NCBI GenBank assembly: GCA_965262665.1
Contig: CBDHFR010000003.1
Span: forward strand, 62,001-126,000
Direction: 5' to 3'
Source of the DNA: CBDBND01 sp965262665
GTDB lineage: Bacteria > Pseudomonadota > Alphaproteobacteria > Rhodospirillales > Rhodospirillaceae
DNA: 64,000 nucleotides
Shown piece after piece: positions 34,457-42,589 of the stretch (position 1 is the stretch's first letter; each line of letters begins with the position of its first letter). Both the position numbers and the translations under genes were made by a program. Below the pieces are notes generated by a model. It did not search any database. It was not told where the DNA came from and saw only the letters and a program-made list of their open reading frames with translations.

Positions 34457-35350
34457 TTAGAAAGTGTACATAGCGCCCATACCGACAACCGCTTGGAAAT
34501 CATTTCCGTTCTGTCGAACAAATGGCGCATTGCGTGACTGTTCCATAAGCAACCCACCATGGACACGACCGAGGATTTGCCAGTTTTCGTCAACCTGATA
34601 GACGGCTGTCAGGCGCATGGTGATGTCCTCTAAACCGGCCTTGGGTTCATAGAACGCAAGACCAGAAACAGCGGTCGACGCTGCGGAGACACCGTAGAAC
34701 TTGCTCATATAGGTGCGGTTTTTCCATTCCACCGTAACTTCCGGGACCAAGTGAACAGGTCCAACAGGTACAGCAGAACCCACCGTAGCGGATAGGCCTA
34801 TACCGCCGTGGCCACCAGACACCTCTTTCCGTGCACGAATGCGAAAGGCTACCAGTTCTGCTAATCGCCCTTCAAAGGTCGCCCCAATGTCAAGTCCAGA
34901 TGCCACATTGGGCAGCAGGTACGCCTGGCTGACCGGGTCAGGATTCCGGCCAGGTGCTATACCCGTCTGGGCCAAGAGACGGCAGCAGTCCGTGTCCCAG
35001 ACCTTGACACGTAGCCCCAAGGGATCTAGCCAGAAATCGTTCTTGTAGCGAACCTGTAGCAGGGGCAAAAGCCGGGTCTTGTAATCGGCAGAGCCAGAAT
35101 AGTCAGGCACACGGCCGACCGCTCCGCCCATTCGTACCCGCCAAGCTTCAAGATCGAAATCACGTAACTCGGAGAAGTAATCACTCAAGCCCTCAAGAGC
35201 GGATTCAATACCCTCCCAGTTCTGAGCCTGTGCCGTCGACGGCAAAGCCAGCAAAAAACCCACAAGCACCAAATGCGTGGCAATTATCGGTTTACTGAAA
35301 TACCGGAATCGAAAGACGCCAGGGTCAGAATGAAGCAACCTTAGAATCAC
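34457..35350 (-). CDS. MipA/OmpV-family outer-membrane protein
   Basis: 297 residues. A signal peptide ends in LPSTAQAQ (cleavage after AQA, about residue 42). The mature part has the MipA pattern: GGAVGRVPDYSGSADYKTRL, LLPLLQVRYKNDFWLDPLG, alternating beta strands and a terminal Phe (GMGAMYTF) for BAM recognition. MipA-type barrels scaffold murein enzymes or act as porin-like proteins. The first 20 residues before the hydrophobic core are unusually long, so the true start may be later. IS-D lies directly downstream. Confidence 0.87.
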   Translation of the reverse strand: MILRLLHSDPGVFRFRYFSKPIIATHLVLVGFLLALPSTAQAQNWEGIESALEGLSDYFSELRDFDLEAWRVRMGGAVGRVPDYSGSADYKTRLLPLLQVRYKNDFWLDPLGLRVKVWDTDCCRLLAQTGIAPGRNPDPVSQAYLLPNVASGLDIGATFEGRLAELVAFRIRARKEVSGGHGGIGLSATVGSAVPVGPVHLVPEVTVEWKNRTYMSKFYGVSAASTAVSGLAFYEPKAGLEDITMRLTAVYQVDENWQILGRVHGGLLMEQSRNAPFVRQNGNDFQAVVGMGAMYTF

Positions 35351-35621
35351 GTATATTACTTTCTTTACACTATCCCTTCCGAAAACCGTTTCCGCCGATG
35401 TGCATAATTACAAGGGCCAAGATTATGGATACGGTTCAGGTAAGATAAATGGGTGTCTTGTAACCTGAATCTACTGTCCTTCCCGAAAATCTTATTCGCC
35501 GATCCTGTTGATGCAAACCGTCAGGGTGTGGATATGGCGTCGGAGGGGGCAGGTACGCATAGCTATAGACTCGCATGACACCGCACATTACGGAATCCCA
35601 AAGCGGACTCTTTCGTTCCGG
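35351..35621. other. intergenic with IS-D end fragments
   Basis: The segment has TATCCCTTCCGAAAACCG near 35373 and an inverted 3' IS-D-like stretch at 35479-35533 (CTTCCCGAAAATCTTATTC). No gene is recognised. Confidence 0.5.
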
Positions 35622-37433
35622 TCAATCCACTAGCTTAAGCCAGGGGGCCGCGGCCGCGCCGGATAAGTTATCTGGATGGACCTCGGCAACCCGGCTGCCG
35701 AGCTTCTCGAAAGCCCGGCCGATCTCGCCGGTGAGACTGGCGCGCACCGCCTCCTTCAACTCGGCGTCCTTCTGGCGCAGGATCTCGTCCATCACCGCGG
35801 TCTGCATGCTGGCGCGCTGCAATTGGGCGAAGGGCTTGCCGGCGTCGACGGCGTCGAGCTGCTTCTCGTCGCCGACGAGTACCACGCGCGGGATGCGCAG
35901 CGTGTTCGCGATCCGCAGCAGGTCCCGGGCCTGCAAGGTCGAGGCGAGGGAGCCCTCGTCGACCACCAACACGGTCTTCCGAAAGGCCGCGCGCATCTCG
36001 CGCGCACCCTTCCTGGTCAGCCTTCCTGCCGCGACCCCGGCGTTGCGGGCGAGGAACCGTTGCAGGGTCTCGGTCTCGATCCCGGCCTCCGCCGCCAGCG
36101 TGCGCGCCGCCGAGGCCGACGGGGCGACCCCGATCATGCGGTAGCCGCGCTTTGCGGCGAGCGCCCGGGCACGTTCGAGCATGGTGTTCTTGCCGGTGCC
36201 GGCATAGCCCTGCACGCCCACCACCCGGTCCTTCGACGAAAGGATCAATTTCACCGCCTCCTTCTGGCCCAGGGTGAGCCGTCCGTTATGCAGCAACGGC
36301 CCCGCCATCCAGCTCCGCATGACGGGGCGCGATACGCCCTGGCCGCGTTGCATCAGTGCGATGGTTTCCTTCTCGTCAGCCACTGCCTTGTCGGTGGTGA
36401 GCGACTCACCCCGCGATGGCAGGCCGCAGGGGTGTAGTGTCCCGGCCTTCTCCAGCCGCGCTACCGTGGCCTCCGCCTCTGATATGGTCACGGTCCCTGG
36501 CTGCCAGGCGAGAGCCGCGGCGAGCAGGTCGGTGCGCGCGAACACTGCGTTACGCTCGGCGAGATGATCCACTGCCCAGGCTATGGCCTCGGCCGCCGGG
36601 GATTGCGTTCCAGGATCGAAGAGGTCCGTCTGGCGTCCCGGTGCTTCCTCCGCTCCGGCTTCCAATGCGGCCTCGCGGTCTACGCCCTCGGCGCCGCGGC
36701 TCCGTTCCGTGGCTCCGGTGGCGAGGGCGCGCGCATCGAAGCCGAGCTCGGCGGCTTGGCGCTCCCAGATCGCCGTTATTTCACCCCGGTCCACATCGCG
36801 TTTCGCGGCTCTGGTCATCAGCGCCGCGCGCTGCGCCAGGCGCTGGTTCGCCGCCGTGCCTTCCGCGCCTCGCTCCGCGACCGCCGCCTCGATTTCGGCG
36901 CGCCGGGTCGAGAACACCTCGATGACCTTGCGTGGTACCCCTGCAATCTCGAACCGCCCGTCGGCGTGGGTCTTCTCCACACGATAGCCGAGATCCACCA
37001 GCCCGCGCGCGAGCTCGCTGCGATAAAGTGTGCCGATCAACATTTTCGAGGCGTAGAGTTTCTCGTTGGCCATGGTGCGCCACTTGCCGTCGGCGCTCTG
37101 CACCATGTTGGCGATCACCGCATGGGTGTGGAGTTGGGGGTCGAGATTGCGCGAGGTCTCATGGGTGAAGGTAGCGATCACCGCCTTCTGGTCCCCAGCG
37201 CGGATCATACGCCCGCTCTCCGGATCCTTCATCCGGTTCTCTACGGTGCGTTTCTCCACCCAAGCCAGCGTCCGCTTTACCGCCCGGCCGTGGGCCTCGG
37301 CAACGCGCCCATCGCCGCCGACAAGCGCGGCCAGCGAAACGGATTTGGGGGCCGAGAGGGTCAGGTCCCGGCCGGGCCGGTGGACGATCTCCCCGTCCTT
37401 GCCGGGCCGGCCGAGGCGCGGTCCGACCGGCAC
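35622..37433 (-). CDS. MobF-type relaxase/helicase, truncated at both ends
   Basis: 603 residues from the GTG at 37433. It keeps the C-terminal half of the TrwC/TraI relaxase domain (RDLTLSAPKSVSLAALVG, then the metal-binding DPQLHTHAVIANM) and the first part of the AAA_30 helicase domain (Walker A GYAGTGKNTMLE, DEGSLAST, VLVGDEKQLDAV). The N-terminal catalytic Tyr region of MobF enzymes is missing, though the frame stays open a little upstream. The protein ends at 35622 without the remaining helicase motifs. Walker A has Asn where Thr/Ser is usual. A remnant of a conjugative plasmid or ICE. Confidence 0.85.
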   Translation of the reverse strand: MPVGPRLGRPGKDGEIVHRPGRDLTLSAPKSVSLAALVGGDGRVAEAHGRAVKRTLAWVEKRTVENRMKDPESGRMIRAGDQKAVIATFTHETSRNLDPQLHTHAVIANMVQSADGKWRTMANEKLYASKMLIGTLYRSELARGLVDLGYRVEKTHADGRFEIAGVPRKVIEVFSTRRAEIEAAVAERGAEGTAANQRLAQRAALMTRAAKRDVDRGEITAIWERQAAELGFDARALATGATERSRGAEGVDREAALEAGAEEAPGRQTDLFDPGTQSPAAEAIAWAVDHLAERNAVFARTDLLAAALAWQPGTVTISEAEATVARLEKAGTLHPCGLPSRGESLTTDKAVADEKETIALMQRGQGVSRPVMRSWMAGPLLHNGRLTLGQKEAVKLILSSKDRVVGVQGYAGTGKNTMLERARALAAKRGYRMIGVAPSASAARTLAAEAGIETETLQRFLARNAGVAAGRLTRKGAREMRAAFRKTVLVVDEGSLASTLQARDLLRIANTLRIPRVVLVGDEKQLDAVDAGKPFAQLQRASMQTAVMDEILRQKDAELKEAVRASLTGEIGRAFEKLGSRVAEVHPDNLSGAAAAPWLKLVD

Positions 37434-37675
37434 CCGCCCGGCCCGGGCCGGGCGCGGCCTCTCCCTGGCGTTCAGCCAGTGCAGGGTGCGATGGCGAGAG
37501 ACCAGGAGCGTCGTTGCCGGCGAGGGAGGAAAGAACCGGGGAAGCGCGGGCTTGGCTTAGGTGGACGATTCGGTCCGTGCTGGGGGCGCCACGGATTGGG
37601 GATGCCGGTATGTGTTGGGGCGGCTTGATATGATATGTATTGATGCCCATCTAGCTGATCCCGAAGGGTCGTGTG

Positions 37676-37873
37676 ATGACGAAGAAGCAGAAAGCGTCGC
37701 GGTCGGTGAGCAAAGCCTCGAAGCAGGTCATCAAGACAACACGTTCCCGCTCGGGAACGTGTACCCTGTCCGGGGTCAGCGCGGCAAAGTCTGTGACGCC
37801 GACCTCCGAGCGGATCATTAAGGCGACCTCCGTGAAGCGTCGGACTGCCATGAAGGTGCTGGCAAATCGGTAG
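37676..37873 (+). CDS. small basic protein, candidate antitoxin of the Doc-type toxin
   Basis: 65 residues, rich in Lys, Ser and Thr (TKKQKASRSVSKASKQVIKT, C-terminal KRRTAMKVLANR). The start ATG at 37676 has GAAGGG 8 bp upstream. Position and size fit an antitoxin gene before a death-on-curing toxin; the sequence itself matches no family I know. Confidence 0.5.
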   Translation: MTKKQKASRSVSKASKQVIKTTRSRSGTCTLSGVSAAKSVTPTSERIIKATSVKRRTAMKVLANR

Positions 37874-37895
37874 GCGGCACTACCGCGTCACCTGG

Positions 37896-38252
37896 GTGGA
37901 CGCGGTCCGCGGCCATGAGGAAGCGCTTCAGGATGGTGGAGCCCCTGGGATCGTAAACGAGCACGCGATTCAGTCCGCCATTGCTCGCCCTTACCACGGC
38001 TATCACCGACGCATTCATCAAAAGGCGGCGGCACTGGTTCACGGCATCGTCTGCAACCATGGGTTTTCGGACGGCAACAAGCGGACAGCGCTCTATCTGG
38101 TCGAATTGCTGGTCCAGAGGAGCGGTTATGAATTCGTCGAAGACGACGAGATGATCGCGGACACGATTACCAGCGTCGCCCGCGGCGAAACGGGCTACGA
38201 GGACCTCGCGGAATGGTTTCGTGAACGCCTGGTTCGGCCAGGTGACCCATAG
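37896..38252 (+). CDS. doc: death-on-curing (Doc/Fic) family toxin
   Basis: 118 residues from the GTG at 37896. The frame opens at 37854 and in-frame residues HYRVTWVDA before that start look native, so translation may begin earlier from a non-standard codon. The Fic motif is HGFSDGNKRTAL; the segment NEHAIQSAIARPYHGYH is typical of Doc. By family it phosphorylates or AMPylates translation factors such as EF-Tu and arrests growth until neutralised. The IS630 remnant begins about 35 bp downstream. Confidence 0.85.
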   Translation: MDAVRGHEEALQDGGAPGIVNEHAIQSAIARPYHGYHRRIHQKAAALVHGIVCNHGFSDGNKRTALYLVELLVQRSGYEFVEDDEMIADTITSVARGETGYEDLAEWFRERLVRPGDP

Positions 38253-38285
38253 TCGCCGGAAAAACGGAAGACGGTGTGTACCAGG

Positions 38286-39010
38286 ACCTGTTCCACATAG
38301 GCCTTGAAGGCAGCCCCATGCATCGGCCCGTCGAGGAGCATCGGGGCCGCCAGGCCGGAGAGGCGCAAGCCGGCGGTCAACGTGGTGGTCTTCCAATGGC
38401 CATGGGGTATGGCGGCCCGGCACCGTTCGCCTTTGCGCGACCATCCCCGCAGCCGCGCCATCTTCATCGACGCGCCGGTCTGGTCGATGAAGATCAGCCG
38501 TTCCGGAGCGAGCCCTGCCTGGCCTTCGAACCAGAGCCGGCGCCGCGCGAGCACGTCCGGGCGCCGCCGCTCCGCTGCATGGCCGGTCTTTTTTTGTGCG
38601 TCAGCCCGCGCTTGGCGAAGAAGTGCCAGACCGTCGACGGGCACACCCGAACCCCGTGCGACGCCGCCAGCTTCTCGCCAATCTCGGCCAGCGTCATAGC
38701 CTTGGTCTGCGCCACCAGAGCCAGGATAAAGGCCTCATGCGCATCCAGCTTCGAGCCCGGCGGTTGGCCCTGGCGGTCGGGCTCGATCGAGCCCGTCTCG
38801 CGCCAGCGCCGGCGCCAGTGGCTCGCCGTCGCTGGCGCGACACGAAAACGCGCCGCGGCCCCCCGTGCAGACAGACCCCCCGTGACCGCCTCGACGACCC
38901 GCCGGCGAAGATCATTCCCGTAACAATGCCCCATGTCTGACACCAAATCGCCTCGGGATATAGAATCATGGAGTGGGACGCTTGGGAATCCCCTTCGATT
39001 CACAATTCAG
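38286..39010 (-). pseudogene. IS630-family transposase, C-terminal third missing
   Basis: It starts MGHCYGNDLRRRVVEAVTGG at 38938 with the helix-turn-helix (SARGAAARFRVAPATASHWR) and continues to THKK. There an A7 run (38589-38595) requires a -1 slip to continue as TGHAAERRRPDVLARR, LIFIDQTGASMKMARLRGW and YVEQVLV. Slippage at such an A-run is known in IS630 elements. The remaining DDE residues (VMDN and PIE segments) are lost at the junction with the Doc gene region. Confidence 0.85.
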
Positions 39011-39651
39011 TCAAACCGCTCTAGGTCCTGGCTGGTAACGTTCTTGCACGAGAAGCCCTTGGCCTTGTAATGTCTCTTGACTGTCTTCTCAGCCGCCTTC
39101 TCGACCTTCTTGCGATGCTCGGGAGTGCCGAAGCCCGCCAAGAGCTTGGCCGGGCCGGCACCCGGGTCGGGCGCCCTTGCGTCCGTGGGATTGGTGATCG
39201 CGACAGGTCTGAGCTTCTTGAGGCGGCGCTTCAAGCGCCGCAGTAGTTTGCCCTTTCTTGCGGATGTCTCAACGCCAGGAACGGCAAGGAACGAGTACTT
39301 CCCTTGCCTGACTGAGGGATGCGAGAAGGGCATCGTGCGCTCTTCGGGTGGCACGAAGTAGGCGGTCGTGCTGGTAATGCAATACTTCCAGCCGACGATA
39401 TGGACACCCTTGCGCTTGGGGTGCTTTGCGAGGCAAACGACGGTCCAGCCGGTCTGGTCATCATTTTTCGGGGCGTATTCCCCACCTTGGGGTGGAACGT
39501 AGCAATAATATGTGCCGTCCTGCGCAGGCTCGAAATTGTATGCTTCGTGGCCCCGATTGCCTTTCCCCGCAAGGTGGCTGAAATTGCCGTCGACCGGTCC
39601 GCCGCGATAGAATTCGGACCAGCCGAACTTGACCCAAAGAACCTTCTTCAC
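39007..39651 (-). CDS. DUF3883-like protein, C-terminus cut off
   Basis: 214 residues from the GTG at 39651, only 3 nt after the RES toxin stop, so cotranslated. The N-terminal half (KFGWSEFYRGGPVDGNFSHL, then AYNFEPAQDGTYYCYVPP) is a domain I do not know by function. The end (KVEKAAEKTVKRHYKAKGFS, CKNVTSQDLE) is the usual start of a DUF3883 nuclease-like domain, which then breaks off at 39012 where IS630 sequence begins. DUF3883 domains are common in restriction and antiphage proteins. The catalytic part is missing, so it is probably inactive. Confidence 0.6.
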   Translation of the reverse strand: MKKVLWVKFGWSEFYRGGPVDGNFSHLAGKGNRGHEAYNFEPAQDGTYYCYVPPQGGEYAPKNDDQTGWTVVCLAKHPKRKGVHIVGWKYCITSTTAYFVPPEERTMPFSHPSVRQGKYSFLAVPGVETSARKGKLLRRLKRRLKKLRPVAITNPTDARAPDPGAGPAKLLAGFGTPEHRKKVEKAAEKTVKRHYKAKGFSCKNVTSQDLERFD

Positions 39652-39654
39652 AGT

Positions 39655-40227
39655 TCATTTCCCGCCTGTCGCTTCATCATGCGCGTGCCAATCGTCGGAT
39701 TCGTTCGGTTGGAAGTGCCGGACCTTGCGGAGCGAGTCGGGGCCCGGACGGCCGTCGATCGTTGCGGCCCAGCCAACGAGGTCCGGGCGCCGGCCAAACA
39801 GTACGAAGACCTTGCCGTCCCGATCAGGGCCGGGCTGGAGGCCGCCCTCCACACGCCAGCCGCTGGCGCCGCTCTGCTTCAGCGCGGCCGAGGGCGCGGA
39901 GATTCCGTCCGCGTGTTTGCGAATTTGTTGCGCGATTTCGCGGCATGCCGCCCAACTCGCCCGGCCGCCCAATAGTATCTGCAGAGGTAACGAGGGCTGG
40001 TGCGACGGGGCTTCACCGATTTCGACGGCCCAAATCGCGCAGCGTATAGTGGTGAGGTCCTCCGGGTCGTGGATCTCCTCATGGCGAAGGAACTCGGCCC
40101 AAGCGCCGTCCGGGGTATCGCAGAAGTAGTGGGTCAGTTCGCCCGCGGCGTTCCACCGGCCGGCGGATTGCAACGAATCCTCCCGCAGGAAGGGGAAGCG
40201 GGGATCGGCATGGCGGTAGGCGATCAT
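39655..40227 (-). CDS. RES-domain toxin
   Basis: 190 residues. The RES fold shows MIAYRHADPRFPFL, SAGRWNAAGELTHYFCDTPD and GAWAEFLRHEEI, including the Arg, Tyr and Glu/Ser positions after which the family is named. RES toxins destroy NAD+ by phosphorolysis or ADP-ribosylate nucleotide-metabolism enzymes. The ATG at 40227 overlaps the antitoxin stop by 4 bp (ATGA), which fixes the start. A DUF3883-like gene follows 3 nt after its stop. Confidence 0.9.
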   Translation of the reverse strand: MIAYRHADPRFPFLREDSLQSAGRWNAAGELTHYFCDTPDGAWAEFLRHEEIHDPEDLTTIRCAIWAVEIGEAPSHQPSLPLQILLGGRASWAACREIAQQIRKHADGISAPSAALKQSGASGWRVEGGLQPGPDRDGKVFVLFGRRPDLVGWAATIDGRPGPDSLRKVRHFQPNESDDWHAHDEATGGK

Positions 40228-40844
40228 GTCGCCGGGGATGATCCGAGTGACCGGGCGAGTTCGCGTATCCGTTGCGGCGCACCGTCCTCCGGTGACCACG
40301 CATCTCCAAGCGCTTGGGCAGGCGTCTTGCCGTTCAAACGCTCGCGCCGGCGGTCGAACCAGCGCCTGACGCCGATATCATTGTAGGCGCCGGCAAGGTC
40401 GCCGACGACAAAGGCCAGGAAATGAAGCCGGGCGGCGATCGTGTCCGGTGTGGCGCGGCTGCCGGACAGGTAGCGTCGCGCACTGGATTGAGAGATTCTC
40501 AGAAGGCGCGTGAGCAACTCAAGTCCCAGAACGTCCTGCAGGGCTCGCCACTCGTGCGCCGGGGCCGGAGACTGATCGAGGGCTTCGGTGATCTTTTCCA
40601 GCAGGGCGGAAAGACGGGCCGGATCAGCACATGGCAGCCGGTGGAGTTCAGCAAGGAAGGTCTGGCCAATACCGGCTTTGGCCATACCCGTCTCGAGGCC
40701 GACCATGGCGGAATCGTCCAGGCAGGTGACCGGTCGGGAGAGCAGACCCATTGCGTCGGCGCGGGTCAACGCACCGATAGCTGCGGCTGCAAGCCTCGGG
40801 TCGTTGTATGGACTACGGATGGATTGGATATGGAGATTGCTCAT
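40224..40844 (-). CDS. MbcA/ParS/Xre-type antitoxin
   Basis: 206 residues from the ATG at 40844. The N-terminal region is variable. A helix-turn-helix (LTRLLRISQSSARRYLSGSR) and the C-terminal MbcA/ParS/Xre domain (FLAFVVGDLAGAYNDIGVRR, RLNGKTPAQAL) cap the active site of RES toxins. It is translationally coupled to the toxin, and as in related operons probably represses its own promoter. It is longer than the typical 130-160 residues because of the N-terminal part. Confidence 0.9.
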   Translation of the reverse strand: MSNLHIQSIRSPYNDPRLAAAAIGALTRADAMGLLSRPVTCLDDSAMVGLETGMAKAGIGQTFLAELHRLPCADPARLSALLEKITEALDQSPAPAHEWRALQDVLGLELLTRLLRISQSSARRYLSGSRATPDTIAARLHFLAFVVGDLAGAYNDIGVRRWFDRRRERLNGKTPAQALGDAWSPEDGAPQRIRELARSLGSSPAT

Positions 40845-40943
40845 GACCCGAAACCTATCCGCTGGCTTCAGCCGGGTCAACCTGTCCCTTCCATTTGTCT
40901 CATCCGTCTGTATTCGTGATCAAGTCGAGTGAGGTGTTTGCGC

Positions 40944-41040
40944 TCTAAGATAACGGCTGCGGCCTCTTCAATCACGAGCAATGCAGGAACTTCTTGGTTG
41001 CTGACGGCTATGCGTCAGAATAAATCGGAAATGCTCTAGG
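40944..41040 (+). pseudogene. IS630 transposase 3'-end remnant
   Basis: About 25 codons (CGLFNHEQCRNFLVADGYAS, stop) and a few following bases match the 3' end of the IS630 gene at 53005-53084 nearly perfectly. Confidence 0.85.
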
Positions 41041-41043
41041 GAA

Positions 41044-41220
41044 TTCAGCGGAACCGACTTCGCCACGGAGTACTACGTCCACATGCGCGCTATGGCGCGT
41101 GCGGTTTCATACGGTTTCAAGTGCGTCACCGTCGTCATGCTCAAGGCCGTCATCGGCTGGCCGGCGACGGATACCCAAACATTGCTCCGAAACTTCATTG
41201 CGTCCGGCGGAAAGCCTTAG
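41044..41220 (+). pseudogene. unidentified C-terminal gene remnant
   Basis: 58 open codons (TDFATEYYVHMRAMARAVSY, then CVTVVMLKAVIGWPATD, ending SGGKP) directly after the IS630 end read like the tail of a real enzyme and end in TAG. Its last 26 bp overlap the end of the convergent DUF3326 gene. The family is not recognised; the 5' part was removed with the IS630 insertion. Confidence 0.35.
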
Positions 41221-42589
41221 GGTCGGCCTTGCCTGTTTCGCGCCAGGTCATGGCCTCAAGTTTAGCAAAGGGCCGGCGCACCGATTCTGGGGCAATGCCG
41301 GCTCGGAACGCACCAAGCACGCCCACCGCCTCCCAGTAATTTTCGACGACTGTGAGCTGGCTTGGGCGCCATGGCAGCGTGGTCAGATCGTTCGCCATCA
41401 GCCCTTTGCCCTCGCGAACTGCGATTACTGGGATGCCCTGCTCTAGGGCGGCCAGGGTCGGCAACCCGATGCAGCCGTCAGGCAGAACCAAGCACGAGAC
41501 GTCTTCTACCGTCAGCACGTCGTCCATTCGTATCTGTGGCGGATCGGCGACGATAGCAGGGCTTTGCTTGAGGCCCTTGAGTACGCACTGGAAGAACGAC
41601 GAGGAGATCGCTTCCGCCGCCATGCGGGGATCGACCCGGCCCGGATCGCTGAACAGGATTTCGCGCGATTCCATCATCGGCGCGTGCGCCGACGGGACAT
41701 TAAGGAAGTGCGATACCGCGTGGGTCAGCATCGCCTCTACGCCGCCCCACGGGTTGACCATGGTGCCATCGCTGGTGAAGTACTGATCGTGGTAACCGTC
41801 CGGCACGGCGATCAAGGACGAGATCGCGACTGCATCGTAGTCGTCCCGGATCTCGCCCAGGAGATCGAACAAGCGTTCGATGCCGTACCCGATGCCCACC
41901 GCCCGGCCCGACTCTGCGTAGGTTGCGGTGAGATCAAGCGGCGGATCCAACCTGTAAATTCCCGCACACTTCAAACCATAGGTCGCGCGTGTGGCCTCAA
42001 CTGTATTTAGCGCGAGGTTCTCGATCATCTCGTCCGGCTGGGCGTCGATAACGACAAGGACCCGGTTGGCGCGGACCGGCTTCAGCCCCGCTGTCCCCAT
42101 CAATAATCTGCAAATCACGCTGCCTTCGACGTAAAACGCGTTCACCGGAATCTCGTTGATGTCGCTGGCGTTGACGACATTGGGATGGGTGATCAGATGA
42201 TCACAGCCGGAAGCCAGCAACTGCGCCGCCGGGGTCGCGTCGCCAGCGTGCCCACCGATCTCGGCACCGATGCCTGTCGGCACCAGAAAGACGACGTTAA
42301 AACGGTCGACCTTTTCCGCGCCGCGCCGACGGAGATCGAAGATCGAGCGGCCGCTTTCGCGCTCGCCCGCCCGCGCGCCGACCAGGCAGCCGACCTCGCA
42401 GTGATAGTGATCGTCATCGATCGAAGTGACGGCGAGGCGAAGGGGGATTTCTCCGTCGACGAAGCGGAAGGAGAGCGCCTTCTCGATGTGTTCGATCAGT
42501 CCGCGGTTTCCGGGCGCGAGCGGAACCGAAACTGGTTTCTCATGCAATTGCAATGTCGGCCACTCCCGCGGTTCGGGCGAATTCGTCAA
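41195..42589 (-). CDS. DUF3326 protein
   Basis: 464 residues from the TTG at 42589, with an AAGGAAG ribosome site 6 nt before it; it overlaps the upstream decarboxylase by 50 nt. The family signature is clear: FLVPTGIGAEIGGHAGDATP, SGCDHLITHPNVVNASDINE, NAFYVEGSVICR, VVIDAQPDE. DUF3326 is known mainly from cyanobacteria and plastid-bearing organisms and has no established function. The end segment (VSCLVLPDGCIGLPTLAALE, IPVIAVREGKGLM) looks like a nucleotide-sugar or amidotransferase-type fold. Its operon suggests a role in polyamine-conjugate metabolism. Confidence 0.8.
   Translation of the reverse strand: MTNSPEPREWPTLQLHEKPVSVPLAPGNRGLIEHIEKALSFRFVDGEIPLRLAVTSIDDDHYHCEVGCLVGARAGERESGRSIFDLRRRGAEKVDRFNVVFLVPTGIGAEIGGHAGDATPAAQLLASGCDHLITHPNVVNASDINEIPVNAFYVEGSVICRLLMGTAGLKPVRANRVLVVIDAQPDEMIENLALNTVEATRATYGLKCAGIYRLDPPLDLTATYAESGRAVGIGYGIERLFDLLGEIRDDYDAVAISSLIAVPDGYHDQYFTSDGTMVNPWGGVEAMLTHAVSHFLNVPSAHAPMMESREILFSDPGRVDPRMAAEAISSSFFQCVLKGLKQSPAIVADPPQIRMDDVLTVEDVSCLVLPDGCIGLPTLAALEQGIPVIAVREGKGLMANDLTTLPWRPSQLTVVENYWEAVGVLGAFRAGIAPESVRRPFAKLEAMTWRETGKADPKAFRRTQ

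Noticed and set aside
36564..37628. 354-codon open frame opposite the relaxase
   Set aside because: Arg/Gly/Pro-rich shadow of the relaxase reading frame, without family features.
37818..38444. 208-codon frame opposite the Doc toxin
   Set aside because: Antisense of the toxin extended into the IS630 remnant; no motif of its own.
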